DNA of 13,678 nt from an uncultured Prevotellaceae bacterium (GTDB taxonomy: Bacteria; Bacteroidota; Bacteroidia; Bacteroidales; Bacteroidaceae). The position numbers were made by a program, and so were the translations under genes. The stretch spans positions 1 through 13,678 of the forward strand of contig CAMWRK010000033.1 of NCBI GenBank assembly GCA_947176655.1, written 5' to 3'. Each line of letters begins with the position of its first letter. Position 1 is the stretch's first letter. The notes beneath the pieces are model-generated. The model searched no databases, had not been told where the DNA came from, and was given only the letters and a program-made list of their open reading frames with translations. Positions 1 to 8,174 of this stretch are shown piece after piece.

Positions 1-526
1 CCAAACAATAGACCACAGCCCCAATAAGAGCACCGAGGATAGCACCTGCCGTAATGTCCAACGGAAAATGCATGGCAAGATAAACACGGCTGATACTCAC
101 CGCCGTAGCCCACAATATGAGACACAATGAGGTGATGCCATGACGGAAAACCAGCGAAAGGAACGTAGCTACGGCAAAGGTGTTGGCCGCATGTGAACTG
201 ACAAAACCATACATACCGGCACGGCCTGCGATACATCTGACACGATACATTATTTCCGGATCGTGCGTAGGACGGAAACGTGCCACCCATGGCTTTATCA
301 GTGATGAACTTATCTGGTCGGCCAGCACTATGCACAGAGCCACCCCGAACAATATCAATACAGCCTCCTTGAACGGTCTGTCTTTAAGTATAACGAATAT
401 GGCGACAACTGCAAGCAGCGCCCATGTCCATGTGTCGCTGAACCGTTGCATGACGCCGTCAAGCAAGACATTGTTACATCCGTTGATGTACAATAACAGC
501 TCTTTGTCAAAGGATGGAAAGTTCAT
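1..526 (-). CDS. PAP2-family phosphatase, 3'-truncated by window edge
   Basis: The reading frame opens at an ATG at 526 and stays open to base 1, giving 175 residues with no stop, so the C-terminus lies outside the window. All three PAP2 (type 2 phosphatidic acid phosphatase) signature motifs are visible: K78-x6-R85-P86; a PSGH-like motif reading V-S-S-H at 109-112; and S146-R147-x5-H153-x3-D157. H112 and H153 are the expected catalytic pair and D157 the supporting acid. Hydrophobic stretches at about 35-47, 54-70, 115-127, 131-145 and 158-174 indicate a multi-pass inner-membrane enzyme with its active site facing the periplasm. Family members remove phosphate from membrane lipids such as undecaprenyl diphosphate, phosphatidylglycerophosphate or lipid A; the substrate here cannot be told from sequence. 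It starts 28 nt after batE with no terminator between, so it is probably the tail of the bat operon. Confidence 0.9.
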   Translation of the reverse strand, partial: MNFPSFDKELLLYINGCNNVLLDGVMQRFSDTWTWALLAVVAIFVILKDRPFKEAVLILFGVALCIVLADQISSSLIKPWVARFRPTHDPEIMYRVRCIAGRAGMYGFVSSHAANTFAVATFLSLVFRHGITSLCLILWATAVSISRVYLAMHFPLDITAGAILGALIGAVVYCL

Positions 527-554
527 GATGTAGGTTTGTCAACAAAATTATTTA

Positions 555-1328
555 TCATATTGCTTCGTATGTCTTCCTCTCTATCCATCCGACCTTGCCA
601 TCCGCTATCTGTATTTCTGCCCATTCGCGCATGCTGTCGTCACGTATTTCCACACGTGTTCCCTCGTGAATGACAAAAAGGTCAGTACCTGACCTTGTAG
701 GAGTGCTTCTGACTGTCACAGCCGGTTCCATAATAACCGCAGAGGAATGAGTGCTGTTGTAGGCACGCAGAGAATAGGCGAACACATTGAACAGCAGACA
801 TAGTATCAGTGAGAATATGGCACCGAAGAATCCGGTTTTCCTAAGCCAGATGGCAGAACTATACAAATAAGTCAGGACAAGGCACAGAGTCAGGCCGAAG
901 GCCGCAATGGCACAATATGCCCATTCTGTAACAGAGTGGCTGCGCATCATGGACTTCCATACAGAAACGAAAAACATCTCATGGCGCGGAATGATACGAT
1001 CGATGGTCTTGTTGCGCGCCATGGTCAGATTGAAACGGATGTCCTCATCCGACGGTTCAAGCCTTGCTGCCCGCTCAAACCACAACACAGCCTTGGCCAT
1101 ACTGTCCATACGGTAATAACCGCATGCAAGATTATAGTATATGGCAGCATTCTCTGTCCTATTGGCTATATCAGAATACAACTGCACAGCTGTGTGAAAA
1201 TCCTCGGAAGCATAAGCAGAATCAGCCTGCGCCTTCAGTGCATTAAGAGAAGCTGTGTTTGCCGTTACAGGTAATACTGCCGTGAACAGGCAGCATAAAA
1301 GGAGATGAAACAAATATCGTAATCTCAT
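555..1328 (-). CDS. batE: BatE, TPR and SH3-like membrane protein
   Basis: This 257-aa protein has the BatE layout. A hydrophobic export signal (about 5-23) is followed by TPR-type repeats at about 28-100, including a strong repeat with the pattern A-x-x-Y-Y-N-L-A-C-G-Y-Y-R near 62-73. Two membrane helices lie at about 136-157 and 166-187. An SH3-like domain at about 198-257 ends with the typical G-K-V-G-W-I near 244-249. The layout suggests that both the TPR and SH3-like modules face the periplasm, the latter possibly touching peptidoglycan; this is inference. The ATG at 1328 is chosen because it gives a normal signal peptide and lies 26 nt after the batD stop. BatE is the last canonical Bat protein of the operon. 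In Bacteroides, Bat proteins were linked to aerotolerance, but a molecular function is not established. Confidence 0.9.
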   Translation of the reverse strand: MRLRYLFHLLLCCLFTAVLPVTANTASLNALKAQADSAYASEDFHTAVQLYSDIANRTENAAIYYNLACGYYRMDSMAKAVLWFERAARLEPSDEDIRFNLTMARNKTIDRIIPRHEMFFVSVWKSMMRSHSVTEWAYCAIAAFGLTLCLVLTYLYSSAIWLRKTGFFGAIFSLILCLLFNVFAYSLRAYNSTHSSAVIMEPAVTVRSTPTRSGTDLFVIHEGTRVEIRDDSMREWAEIQIADGKVGWIERKTYEAI

Positions 1329-1354
1329 AAATAAGTCGTAAAATATTTTATAAA

Positions 1355-3181
1355 TCAGAGTTTTCTGTCAAGAGCATTGATGACATTGGTGGCTGATTCG
1401 AAGATCCTGTCCATGGTTTCCACAGGATCACCGGGAGCGAAATGTGCATACTCGCAAGATTCCAACACCTCCATGTACTGCTGAATAAGTTCCTCACCTA
1501 TGCCTCGTAACACCATTGTTTCACGGACGTTATCCTTAGTCAGAGATGTCATGGGGAGATTCAGCTTGTCGGCAACGTAGCCGAGCAGAGCTTTAAGTGT
1601 CTCCTCATAAAAGGCTCCTGCATCGTGTTCCTTGAGCAGCTTGCTTGCCACCTTCAGACGCTTGGCTGCTGCCTTGCCGGCACGTTTGCCACGGATACGT
1701 TCAACGTCGGATCTGTGCCTGAACCAATAATGCAAGATTCTCGCAATGATGATGAACACGAGAATCAGAATGATATAATCACGTACATAAGAACTATAAT
1801 CAAGATTCTTGTATACATTCGTGCTGGTATCTATATCACCAGACTTGATATAGTGTATATCAGACGAAAGCATACGTAAATCCTCTTTCTCGCGGACGGT
1901 GCTGCCAGAAACGGTCTGCTTCCCCTTGGCGACAGAAAGATGGAACGGTTCTGTATGCAGTGTCATGTACTTCCTGGCCTCAGGATCAAAATACACGAAC
2001 TCAACAGGCGGTATGGGGTACTCTCCCCCATGCCGTGGCACAATGACATAGTCAAATGTGACACTGCCTTTCGCACCTTGCGATGTATTGGTGACGTTCT
2101 CGGTTTCCTTGGGAGTGTATGTTTCGAAGTCTTTAGGCATGTCCACCGTCGGAGCCTTCATCAGCTTCATGTTGCCATAACCTGAGACTACCAATTTCAT
2201 AGTCGCGGCATCATTGGCATCCAGTTTGTCAGGAGTCAGAGTGCCTTTCATGGAAAACTTGCCTACAGCTCCGGAAAAACCTGCCGGACGCGGTGTCGGC
2301 AGAGAGGCGACATCTATCTCCAATGACGGAGTATGAACGGTTTTACGTATCAGCTGGGTCAGTGAACCTCCGCCAAAAAATATGTCGAACGGGTCAGCAT
2401 TGTGATTGGTAATCTCAACTTCAGCATCAAAAGATATGCTTGGGATGGTCAGTTTGCCGCTCTTCTGCGGAAAGAGCAGATATTGACGCCATACAGCTGT
2501 ACCGTAATTACGCCCCTTGTAGTGCTCATATCGCAAAGAAAGCTGCGCCTTGCTGTTGAGTTCCTGACAATGAAAGCCGTCAAGTTCCGGCATCTCTCCG
2601 ACCAGCTGACGCAGGTTGACCAAGGTGTACAACTTATATGTTAGTACCACTGCCTCCTGTTCAAAAACCTTGCCTTTGCTCACTGTTGCCGTTATGAACA
2701 GATCGTTGTCGTCAACAGAATTGCCTGACTGGCTGCGAGGATGTGCGGGGGAAGTTCCCCCACCCCGTGCATTGTTCTGGTTATTGTCTGAAGACGGGAG
2801 CACCTGTATCATTGCCGTTCCGCTGCGTACATCCTTGCCGCTGACCTTGACGGTTGCTGCCGGTAATTGGAACTCACCCTCCTTTTTTGCCATGAGAACA
2901 TAAGTAAAGGTTACGGTGCTGGACTGGGAGGTCTTTCCGTTTATCATCTGGAAACTGCTCTGGGTGCTCGTGGAAGGTCCGTAAAGGAGTTCAAATCCCT
3001 GAAACTCACCGACGCGTATGTCTTCCACATCTTGCGTATCTACGACATAACTGACATTGATACGCCTCCCGACCTCACAGACATCAGGAGCCTGCAAACG
3101 CACCGTCTGTGCAAAAGCACACATGATGTTCGCCTGCAATACAAAAATGATTAATGATATTCTGTTCACTATATTACTCAA
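1355..3181 (-). CDS. batD: BatD, exported oxygen-tolerance family protein
   Basis: This 608-aa protein matches the BatD family in length, content and position between batC and batE. It has an N-terminal signal peptide ending near A-F-A-Q (22-25), a beta-rich region at about 27-128, a low-complexity Asn/Gly/Ser linker at about 130-158, and further beta-rich domains at about 160-415. One membrane helix lies at about 468-486, followed by a basic, helical cytosolic tail (490-608). Most of the protein should lie in the periplasm. The start is unusual: no ATG exists between the upstream in-frame stop (3248-3250) and the signal peptide. Translation therefore probably begins at the TTG at 3181 or the GTG at 3169, either of which gives a good signal peptide. 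The 94-nt gap after batC is the longest in the operon. The tail resembles that of the protein at 6093-7253. Confidence 0.88.
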   Translation of the reverse strand: MSNIVNRISLIIFVLQANIMCAFAQTVRLQAPDVCEVGRRINVSYVVDTQDVEDIRVGEFQGFELLYGPSTSTQSSFQMINGKTSQSSTVTFTYVLMAKKEGEFQLPAATVKVSGKDVRSGTAMIQVLPSSDNNQNNARGGGTSPAHPRSQSGNSVDDNDLFITATVSKGKVFEQEAVVLTYKLYTLVNLRQLVGEMPELDGFHCQELNSKAQLSLRYEHYKGRNYGTAVWRQYLLFPQKSGKLTIPSISFDAEVEITNHNADPFDIFFGGGSLTQLIRKTVHTPSLEIDVASLPTPRPAGFSGAVGKFSMKGTLTPDKLDANDAATMKLVVSGYGNMKLMKAPTVDMPKDFETYTPKETENVTNTSQGAKGSVTFDYVIVPRHGGEYPIPPVEFVYFDPEARKYMTLHTEPFHLSVAKGKQTVSGSTVREKEDLRMLSSDIHYIKSGDIDTSTNVYKNLDYSSYVRDYIILILVFIIIARILHYWFRHRSDVERIRGKRAGKAAAKRLKVASKLLKEHDAGAFYEETLKALLGYVADKLNLPMTSLTKDNVRETMVLRGIGEELIQQYMEVLESCEYAHFAPGDPVETMDRIFESATNVINALDRKL

Positions 3182-3275
3182 TTTATCAAGTGTTTTATCA
3201 GTAAAGCAATTACCGTAAATCTCGAACCACTCGTATATAAAGTTGAATTATGGTATACGAATGCCTTAACGATGT

Positions 3276-4001
3276 TTACCATTGCTTCTGCAGACGCCTG
3301 CGTGGAACTTCCTGTTGTTGACGTTGTATTTTCTCCTGTGTTTCTTTCTCATTCCTCATGGCAGCTTTCAAGAGCCGTTCCGCATTTTCCTGGGACATGT
3401 TTTCCTTCTCAGGCTGCTGTTGCTCTGACTGCTGTTGCTTTTGCTCATCTTTCTTGTCCTGCTGAGGCTGTTGTTGCTGATTCTGTTGCTGTTTGTCCTG
3501 TTGCTGGTCTTGGTTGTTCTGTCCACCTTGCTGATTCTGATTATCTTGCGGCTGGTTCTTCAGATGCCATTTGGCAAGGACGTAATTATACCGTGTCTCG
3601 TCGTTGGACGGATCGTTGCGCAAAGACTCCTTATAAGCCTCGACAGCTTCGGCGTATTTCTCTGAAGCCTGTAAGAGAACACCCATGTTGTGGTATATGT
3701 CGGAAAGACGTTGCTTGTCTTTCTCGTACTTGGCTGCCTTCTGGTAACTTTTCATGGCATCTTGCGGCTTATTCTGCCTTATCATGGAATTGCCAAGATT
3801 ATAATGCGCTATGGATATAGTGCTATCCAGTTCAAGAGCCTTCTGATACTGCACAATGGCTTTCTCTGAAAAATCTTTTCCGCCTATGGTATCAAGCATC
3901 AGACGGTTACCGCGTCGTATGTGGTCTCTTGCCGTCTGCGCATTAATAAGGCTCCACGGCAACAAACAGGACATGAAAAGAAAAATGACTGTTTTCTTCA
4001 T
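3276..4001 (-). CDS. batC: BatC, TPR protein with Gln-rich tail
   Basis: This 241-aa protein has a signal peptide (1-21, ending I-N-A-Q) and TPR repeats at about 44-131, with repeat cores such as A-x-x-x-Y-x-K-A-L-x-L-D near 48-59 and an A-H-Y-N-L-G-N motif near 65-71. A strongly Gln-rich low-complexity segment (about 149-199) follows, then a helical, charged end containing A-E-R-L-L-K-A-A-M-R-N-E-K-E-T-Q-E-K and finishing in R-R-R-L-Q-K-Q-W. That ending is characteristic of BatC homologues as I know them. The ATG at 4001 lies 18 nt after batB. TPR repeats bind other proteins, so BatC is presumably a periplasmic scaffold for the vWA proteins BatA and BatB; this is inferred from context. The Gln tract uses mixed CAA and CAG codons, so it is not a pure trinucleotide repeat. 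Confidence 0.9.
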   Translation of the reverse strand: MKKTVIFLFMSCLLPWSLINAQTARDHIRRGNRLMLDTIGGKDFSEKAIVQYQKALELDSTISIAHYNLGNSMIRQNKPQDAMKSYQKAAKYEKDKQRLSDIYHNMGVLLQASEKYAEAVEAYKESLRNDPSNDETRYNYVLAKWHLKNQPQDNQNQQGGQNNQDQQQDKQQQNQQQQPQQDKKDEQKQQQSEQQQPEKENMSQENAERLLKAAMRNEKETQEKIQRQQQEVPRRRLQKQW

Positions 4002-4019
4002 GACATCAGGTCTATTATT

Positions 4020-5048
4020 TCATCGTTTGGGAGTAAAGAAAGTAAATCTCTGCAAGACATGGTTTTCGCGTTCCAGTATAATTGCATCCAGCAGCAGGAA
4101 CAAAAGAGACAAAAGCAGGAAGCCCTGAAACTGCTCATCATATTCGGAGAAAATAGAAGACTCCATCTCAACACGCCCAAGATTATCAACATATTTGTCC
4201 AGTTTCTTCTGCGCGGAGCTGCTGTTGTCCACATATATATAATTGCCGTTGCCGGCATTGGCTATTTCTCGGCACATATCCTCGTCAAGGTGTGACATAA
4301 CCGTGTTACCGGATTCATCTGTGATGTAACGCCCCGTTCCCATGAGCGGTATCGGTGCGCCACCCGGACTGCCGATACCGAGAACATATACATGTATACC
4401 GGCTTCGGCAGCGGCTCGTGCCGCCGCTACTGCTCCCCCCTCGTTGTCCTCGCCGTCTGTGATTACAAAGACAGCACGCGATACGCCATCCTGTTTGGTA
4501 AAACTGCGGCTTGCAAGAGATATTGCTGCGGCAATATCCGTTCCCTGCATCTCTATCATTGACGTTGAGATGGTTTCAAGGAACATTTTTGCAGAAACAT
4601 AATCGCTCGTAATAGGCAACTGCACATAAGCCTGACCGGCATATACAATCAGTCCTATCTTGTCGTCTGTCATATTGTCTACAAGATGAGACACCATCAT
4701 CTTGGCTTTCTCCAGTCGGTTGGGACGCACATCCTCGGCCAGCATACTGTTGCTGATATCAAGGGCGATAATTGCCTCTATACCGCTACGCTTGCGTGTA
4801 TCCACACGAGTGCCGTACTGCGGACGTGCCAACGCAATAATCAGGAACAATATTGAAAATTGCAGCAACCAGAACTTTATCTCTGTCCTTATGTGTGAAA
4901 CATCCGTCATCAGCGCCTTGAGCAGAGCCGGATCACCGTATTGCTTCAGTTTACGTTTCTTCTCATATACCCAAAGGTAATGCGCCAATGCCAGAAGAGG
5001 CAAAAGAACAAGCGCGTAAAAATATTCCGGGTTCTCGAATCTAAACAT
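4020..5048 (-). CDS. batB: BatB, membrane-anchored vWA-domain protein
   Basis: This 342-aa protein has hydrophobic segments at about 9-27 and 58-75, then a von Willebrand factor A domain at about 90-285, then a final membrane helix at about 309-325. The metal-ion-dependent adhesion site is intact: D97-x-S99-x-S101, T170 (in M-Q-G-T-D) and D198 (in I-T-D-G-E). The conserved A-L-A-R-P-Q stretch (72-77) after the second helix is typical of BatA/BatB. The vWA domain should face one side of the inner membrane and bind partner proteins through Mg2+ or Mn2+. The ATG at 5048 lies 14 nt after the batA stop. It is a paralogue of BatA next door; the two probably assemble together and with the MoxR ATPase, as in other MoxR-vWA pairs. 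That assembly is inference from family knowledge. Confidence 0.93.
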   Translation of the reverse strand: MFRFENPEYFYALVLLPLLALAHYLWVYEKKRKLKQYGDPALLKALMTDVSHIRTEIKFWLLQFSILFLIIALARPQYGTRVDTRKRSGIEAIIALDISNSMLAEDVRPNRLEKAKMMVSHLVDNMTDDKIGLIVYAGQAYVQLPITSDYVSAKMFLETISTSMIEMQGTDIAAAISLASRSFTKQDGVSRAVFVITDGEDNEGGAVAAARAAAEAGIHVYVLGIGSPGGAPIPLMGTGRYITDESGNTVMSHLDEDMCREIANAGNGNYIYVDNSSSAQKKLDKYVDNLGRVEMESSIFSEYDEQFQGFLLLSLLFLLLDAIILERENHVLQRFTFFTPKR

Positions 5049-5062
5049 ACGTCATCAATAAA

Positions 5063-6061
5063 TTAGGGTATTCTTTTGAGTACCGTGACTTTAAGCAGGA
5101 CAGACAATAACAGCGAGATAAAGGCCAGAACGCCAAATGTCTGGTAGGCCTCATAACGCTTGGAATATTTCTTGACGTTCATCTTGGTCTTTTCAAGTTT
5201 GTCTATCTCCTTGTATACCTCGAACAGTTTCTCTGTATTAGTGGCACGATAAGTCTGCGCATCGGTTTTTTCTGCAATCTGTGACAGTGTCTTCGTATCT
5301 ATCTCTACAGGCACATTGACATACTCCTTGTGTCCCCCAACGTACATAGGATAAGGTGCCGTGCCGTTGGTTCCGACCGCTACAGTATAGACACGGATGC
5401 CAAAACTCTTGGCAATATCCGCAGCCATACCGGGAGAAATGTCGCCACGGTTGTTGGTGCCGTCAGTAAGCAGAATTATTACTTTGCTTTTGGCCTTGGA
5501 ATCCTTAAGTCTCGTCACTGCATTGGCAATACCCATGCCTATAGCCGTACCGTCCTCCAGCATTCCGTGCAAAGCCATGTTGCAGTCCACTCCGTTCAGC
5601 AGATTCAGCAGAGCGGCATGATCCATTGTCATGGGACATTGCGTATAGGCTTCGCCGGCAAAAATCGTCAGTCCGATGTTGTCATTAGGCCTTCCGTTGA
5701 TAAACTCTACGGCAACATTACGGGCTGCCTGTACGCGATTAGGTTTCAGATCCTCTGCCAACATACTGGTTGAGACATCCATACAAAGCATTATGTCAAT
5801 GCCCTCTACACTGGTATTGCTCCATGAATTGGCAGTCTGCGGACGAGCCAAGGCAACGACAATAGCGCAATACGCCACCACCGAAAGTATAAATGGCGCG
5901 TGGACAAGCCATATCTTCCATGTACGTTTGGGACACTGAAAACATGCTGTAGAACTAACCTTCAGCGACGGTATAGTCTTTCTGTGGTTCCTTATATACC
6001 ATATTATATAAGGTATAAGGAATAACAGCAACAAAAAATATATCGGATTATTAAATTCCAT
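5063..6061 (-). CDS. batA: BatA, membrane-anchored vWA-domain protein
   Basis: This 332-aa protein has the layout of BatB. Hydrophobic segments lie at about 8-23 and 52-72, the latter leading into A-L-A-R-P-Q (70-75). A vWA domain spans about 87-285 and a C-terminal helix about 307-325. The MIDAS residues are all present: D95-x-S97-x-S99, T172 (in E-D-G-T-A) and D200 (in L-L-T-D-G-T). The N-terminal part (M-E-F-N-N-P-I-Y-F) is the BatA-type N-terminal module. An intact MIDAS suggests metal-dependent protein binding rather than catalysis. The ATG at 6061 lies 31 nt after the preceding gene. BatA is the first of the canonical BatA-E run, and close spacing to batB (14 nt) supports coupled expression. 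Its relation to aerotolerance in Bacteroides is published family knowledge; the mechanism is unknown. Confidence 0.93.
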   Translation of the reverse strand: MEFNNPIYFLLLLFLIPYIIWYIRNHRKTIPSLKVSSTACFQCPKRTWKIWLVHAPFILSVVAYCAIVVALARPQTANSWSNTSVEGIDIMLCMDVSTSMLAEDLKPNRVQAARNVAVEFINGRPNDNIGLTIFAGEAYTQCPMTMDHAALLNLLNGVDCNMALHGMLEDGTAIGMGIANAVTRLKDSKAKSKVIILLTDGTNNRGDISPGMAADIAKSFGIRVYTVAVGTNGTAPYPMYVGGHKEYVNVPVEIDTKTLSQIAEKTDAQTYRATNTEKLFEVYKEIDKLEKTKMNVKKYSKRYEAYQTFGVLAFISLLLSVLLKVTVLKRIP

Positions 6062-6092
6062 ATTGTTCTATTATATCAGACAGATCTATCAT

Positions 6093-7253
6093 TTACACAT
6101 ACATCTCGTATAAACGCCACGATATTATACCTATGATTGCAGCAACCAACAAAAGAGCCAGCCCCATAAACACACGCATTACCGTAACCTGTACCTGTCT
6201 TGCCTTATCCGTTTCCTTCACGACCTCCGGTTCTGGCACGGCATTCGGATCTTCTTCTATTTTGGTATCATTAATATATTGCAAAGCCGCGACAAGGTTG
6301 GCATCGTTCTCGTTTATACGTGTCGTCCATTTGGCAAACTTCACAAGATCCGCAATAGTGAATATCTCGCGCAGTTCTTTCAGACTCGTCTCGTCTCCGT
6401 CTTGCGTAAGCCGTTCTATAATCTCGGTACTGGTCATCTCCATGGCAGAGAAACCGTAACGCTCCTGTATGTATGTTCTTAGAGTATCCGTAAGCAGGGT
6501 ATAATACTCCTTACTGTCCTCCCTGGCCCATGTGCGCTCTTCCTTGATTCGCTCTATCTCGCTGATTGCTACCTGATGGGCAGGCAACCTCTTTTTCCTG
6601 CGGACCAGACGGAATATCGGCTTGCCCTTAGCTATAAGATAGTGCATGAATGCAATAAAAGGCACCAGGATGAACAAAGTCAACAGTCCGTATATGATGC
6701 CGTTCCAATCTTCCCAACTGAAAGGCAATGCCTGAATATCGCGCGGTGGAAAGAAAACGTCGGCATGCAAAGTATCCACATCAATAGTATATACCTTAAA
6801 AGCCAGACTGTTGCTTTCGTATGTCGTTGTGTCAACCTTCACCTGCATAGGCGGAAGATAATAAAAAGAGGAATCCCATGCAGTAATGACATAACGCTGT
6901 GTTATCTGCAACTGTCTGCCTTCATTAACCGCAACGGTGTCCGGTCTGTCCATCCTGACGATTTCCACGTCTGGCATCAGTTCCATACCTTTCTTCAAAG
7001 GCGGCAACAGCAATTGCCCGCCGGCAGGCAGAGTGACCTGCAATTCCAAACCATCATGCTGCCCTACATAAAACTGCACGCTATCCAGACGAAGCGAAAC
7101 CGTTACCTGAGCATGTATCGTCTGAAATACAAACATTGCTGCTACACAGAAAGCAATTGCTCTGCCAACAATCCCTGTATTTCGTCCACATATATTAGTG
7201 TTATAAATCATTCTTCCCAAAGAATTAGTTTCTAAGGACATATAGCTGTCCAT
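6093..7253 (-). CDS. Bat-operon membrane protein, DUF4381-like
   Basis: This protein of up to 386 aa has an N-terminal export signal (hydrophobic about 29-47, ending I-H-A-Q), a beta-rich exported domain (about 50-165), a first membrane helix (about 185-207), a basic cytosolic region (208-225), a helical cytosolic domain (about 226-335) and a second helix near the end (about 360-379). The cytosolic domain carries the pattern E-Y-Y-x-x-L-x-D-x-L-R-x-Y-I-x-x-R-Y-G-F-x-A-x-E-M-T-S-x-E-I (249-278), which resembles the DUF4381 family and the C-terminal part of BatD. Its position between the DUF58 gene and batA is where Bacteroides species have an unnamed Bat-associated gene. Start choice is uncertain: ATGs occur at 7253, 7241 and 7211. 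The 7253 start gives tight spacing (17 nt), while 7211 gives a signal peptide of more usual length. No enzymatic motif is seen. Confidence 0.82.
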   Translation of the reverse strand: MDSYMSLETNSLGRMIYNTNICGRNTGIVGRAIAFCVAAMFVFQTIHAQVTVSLRLDSVQFYVGQHDGLELQVTLPAGGQLLLPPLKKGMELMPDVEIVRMDRPDTVAVNEGRQLQITQRYVITAWDSSFYYLPPMQVKVDTTTYESNSLAFKVYTIDVDTLHADVFFPPRDIQALPFSWEDWNGIIYGLLTLFILVPFIAFMHYLIAKGKPIFRLVRRKKRLPAHQVAISEIERIKEERTWAREDSKEYYTLLTDTLRTYIQERYGFSAMEMTSTEIIERLTQDGDETSLKELREIFTIADLVKFAKWTTRINENDANLVAALQYINDTKIEEDPNAVPEPEVVKETDKARQVQVTVMRVFMGLALLLVAAIIGIISWRLYEMYV

Positions 7254-7270
7254 TCTGACTGGAATACGAA

Positions 7271-8140
7271 TTATGATCTTTTCCTGAATAATCCCATGAG
7301 GGCAGTAACGTAATTCTGATCCGTGCGGACACTGACGTTGTCCACGCCGCTACGCGAGAATATTTCTCCAAGACGATTTTGCTGTCCTCTCCACCATGCC
7401 GCATGCTGATTACGAACCTTTTTGCTACCTGTATCGACAAGAACATCTTCTCCGGTCTCTGCATCACGTATGTGCATAAGACCGACATCGGGAAGCTCCG
7501 CAACACGACGGTCATAAACCTGAACTGCGATAACATCGTGCTTGCGATTGGATATGGTCAACTGTTGGCGGAAATCCTTGCTGTCAATAAAGTCGCTCAG
7601 CAGAAATGCTGTGCATCTGCGCTTTATGGCTGAAGTAAGGAACTCCACAGCCTGCCCTACATCAGTAAGCGTACTTGCCGGTCTGAACTCCAGCAATTCA
7701 CGGATAATATAGAGAATGTGCTTGCGACCTTTCTTGGGTGGAATGAACTTCTCGATGCGATCCGAAAAGAAGATAACACCGATCTTGTCATTATTCTGTA
7801 TTGCGGAGAAAGCCAATGTAGCTGCTATCTCTGTCTGCATACTACGCTTTGTCTGAACGCAGGAGCCAAACTCAAGACTGCCGCTCACATCCACACAAAG
7901 CATTACTGTCAACTCACGTTCCTCCTCAAAAACCTTCACGAAAGGTTTATTGAATCTGGCCGTAACATTCCAGTCTATATCACGGATGTCATCTCCATAT
8001 TGATATTCGCGTACCTCAGCAAAGGCCATACCTCTTCCCTTGAAAGCAGAATGGTACTCGCCGGCAAAGATATTGTTGGACAGACCTTTGGTCTTTATCT
8101 CAATCTGCCTTACACGCTTAAGCAATTCACTCGTTTCCAT
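7271..8140 (-). CDS. DUF58-domain (vWA-like) protein
   Basis: This 289-aa soluble protein has no signal peptide or membrane helix. It carries the DUF58 hallmark G-D-D-I-R-D-I-D-W-N-V-T-A-R at 49-62, followed by a vWA-like fold with a MIDAS-type D84-V-S86-G-S88, threonines at 157 and 159 in a S-T-L-T-D stretch, and D183 in L-L-S-D-F. Such proteins are nearly always encoded beside a MoxR-type AAA+ ATPase and are thought to be its partner or substrate adaptor in the cytosol. The ATG at 8140 lies 34 nt after the moxR stop. The sequence is complete and of usual length for the short form of the family. Its role, probably linking the ATPase to the membrane Bat proteins, is inferred from gene order rather than shown. 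Confidence 0.93.
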   Translation of the reverse strand: METSELLKRVRQIEIKTKGLSNNIFAGEYHSAFKGRGMAFAEVREYQYGDDIRDIDWNVTARFNKPFVKVFEEERELTVMLCVDVSGSLEFGSCVQTKRSMQTEIAATLAFSAIQNNDKIGVIFFSDRIEKFIPPKKGRKHILYIIRELLEFRPASTLTDVGQAVEFLTSAIKRRCTAFLLSDFIDSKDFRQQLTISNRKHDVIAVQVYDRRVAELPDVGLMHIRDAETGEDVLVDTGSKKVRNQHAAWWRGQQNRLGEIFSRSGVDNVSVRTDQNYVTALMGLFRKRS

Positions 8141-8174
8141 CCTCGTCCACTTGTCCGGTTATGCAACAACCCGT

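Noticed and set aside
180..533. 117-codon plus-strand frame at the left end
   Set aside because: It is antisense to the PAP2 gene, whose three motifs are intact on the minus strand.
2013..2031. ATGGGG/CCCCAT inverted repeat inside batD
   Set aside because: It encodes the conserved stretch around R-H-G-G-E-Y-P-I and is explained by coding constraint; no sign of function as DNA or RNA structure.
3231..3260. 7-bp inverted repeat (TCGTATA/TATACGA) in the batC-batD gap
   Set aside because: The stem is short and AT-rich with a 16-nt loop and no T run; too weak to call a terminator or operator.
3272..3820. 182-codon open frame on the plus strand opposite batC
   Set aside because: It is antisense to the TPR and Gln-rich coding region. 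The Gln codons read in reverse give stop-free Leu/Val/Ala-rich frames, and the product shows no recognisable domain.
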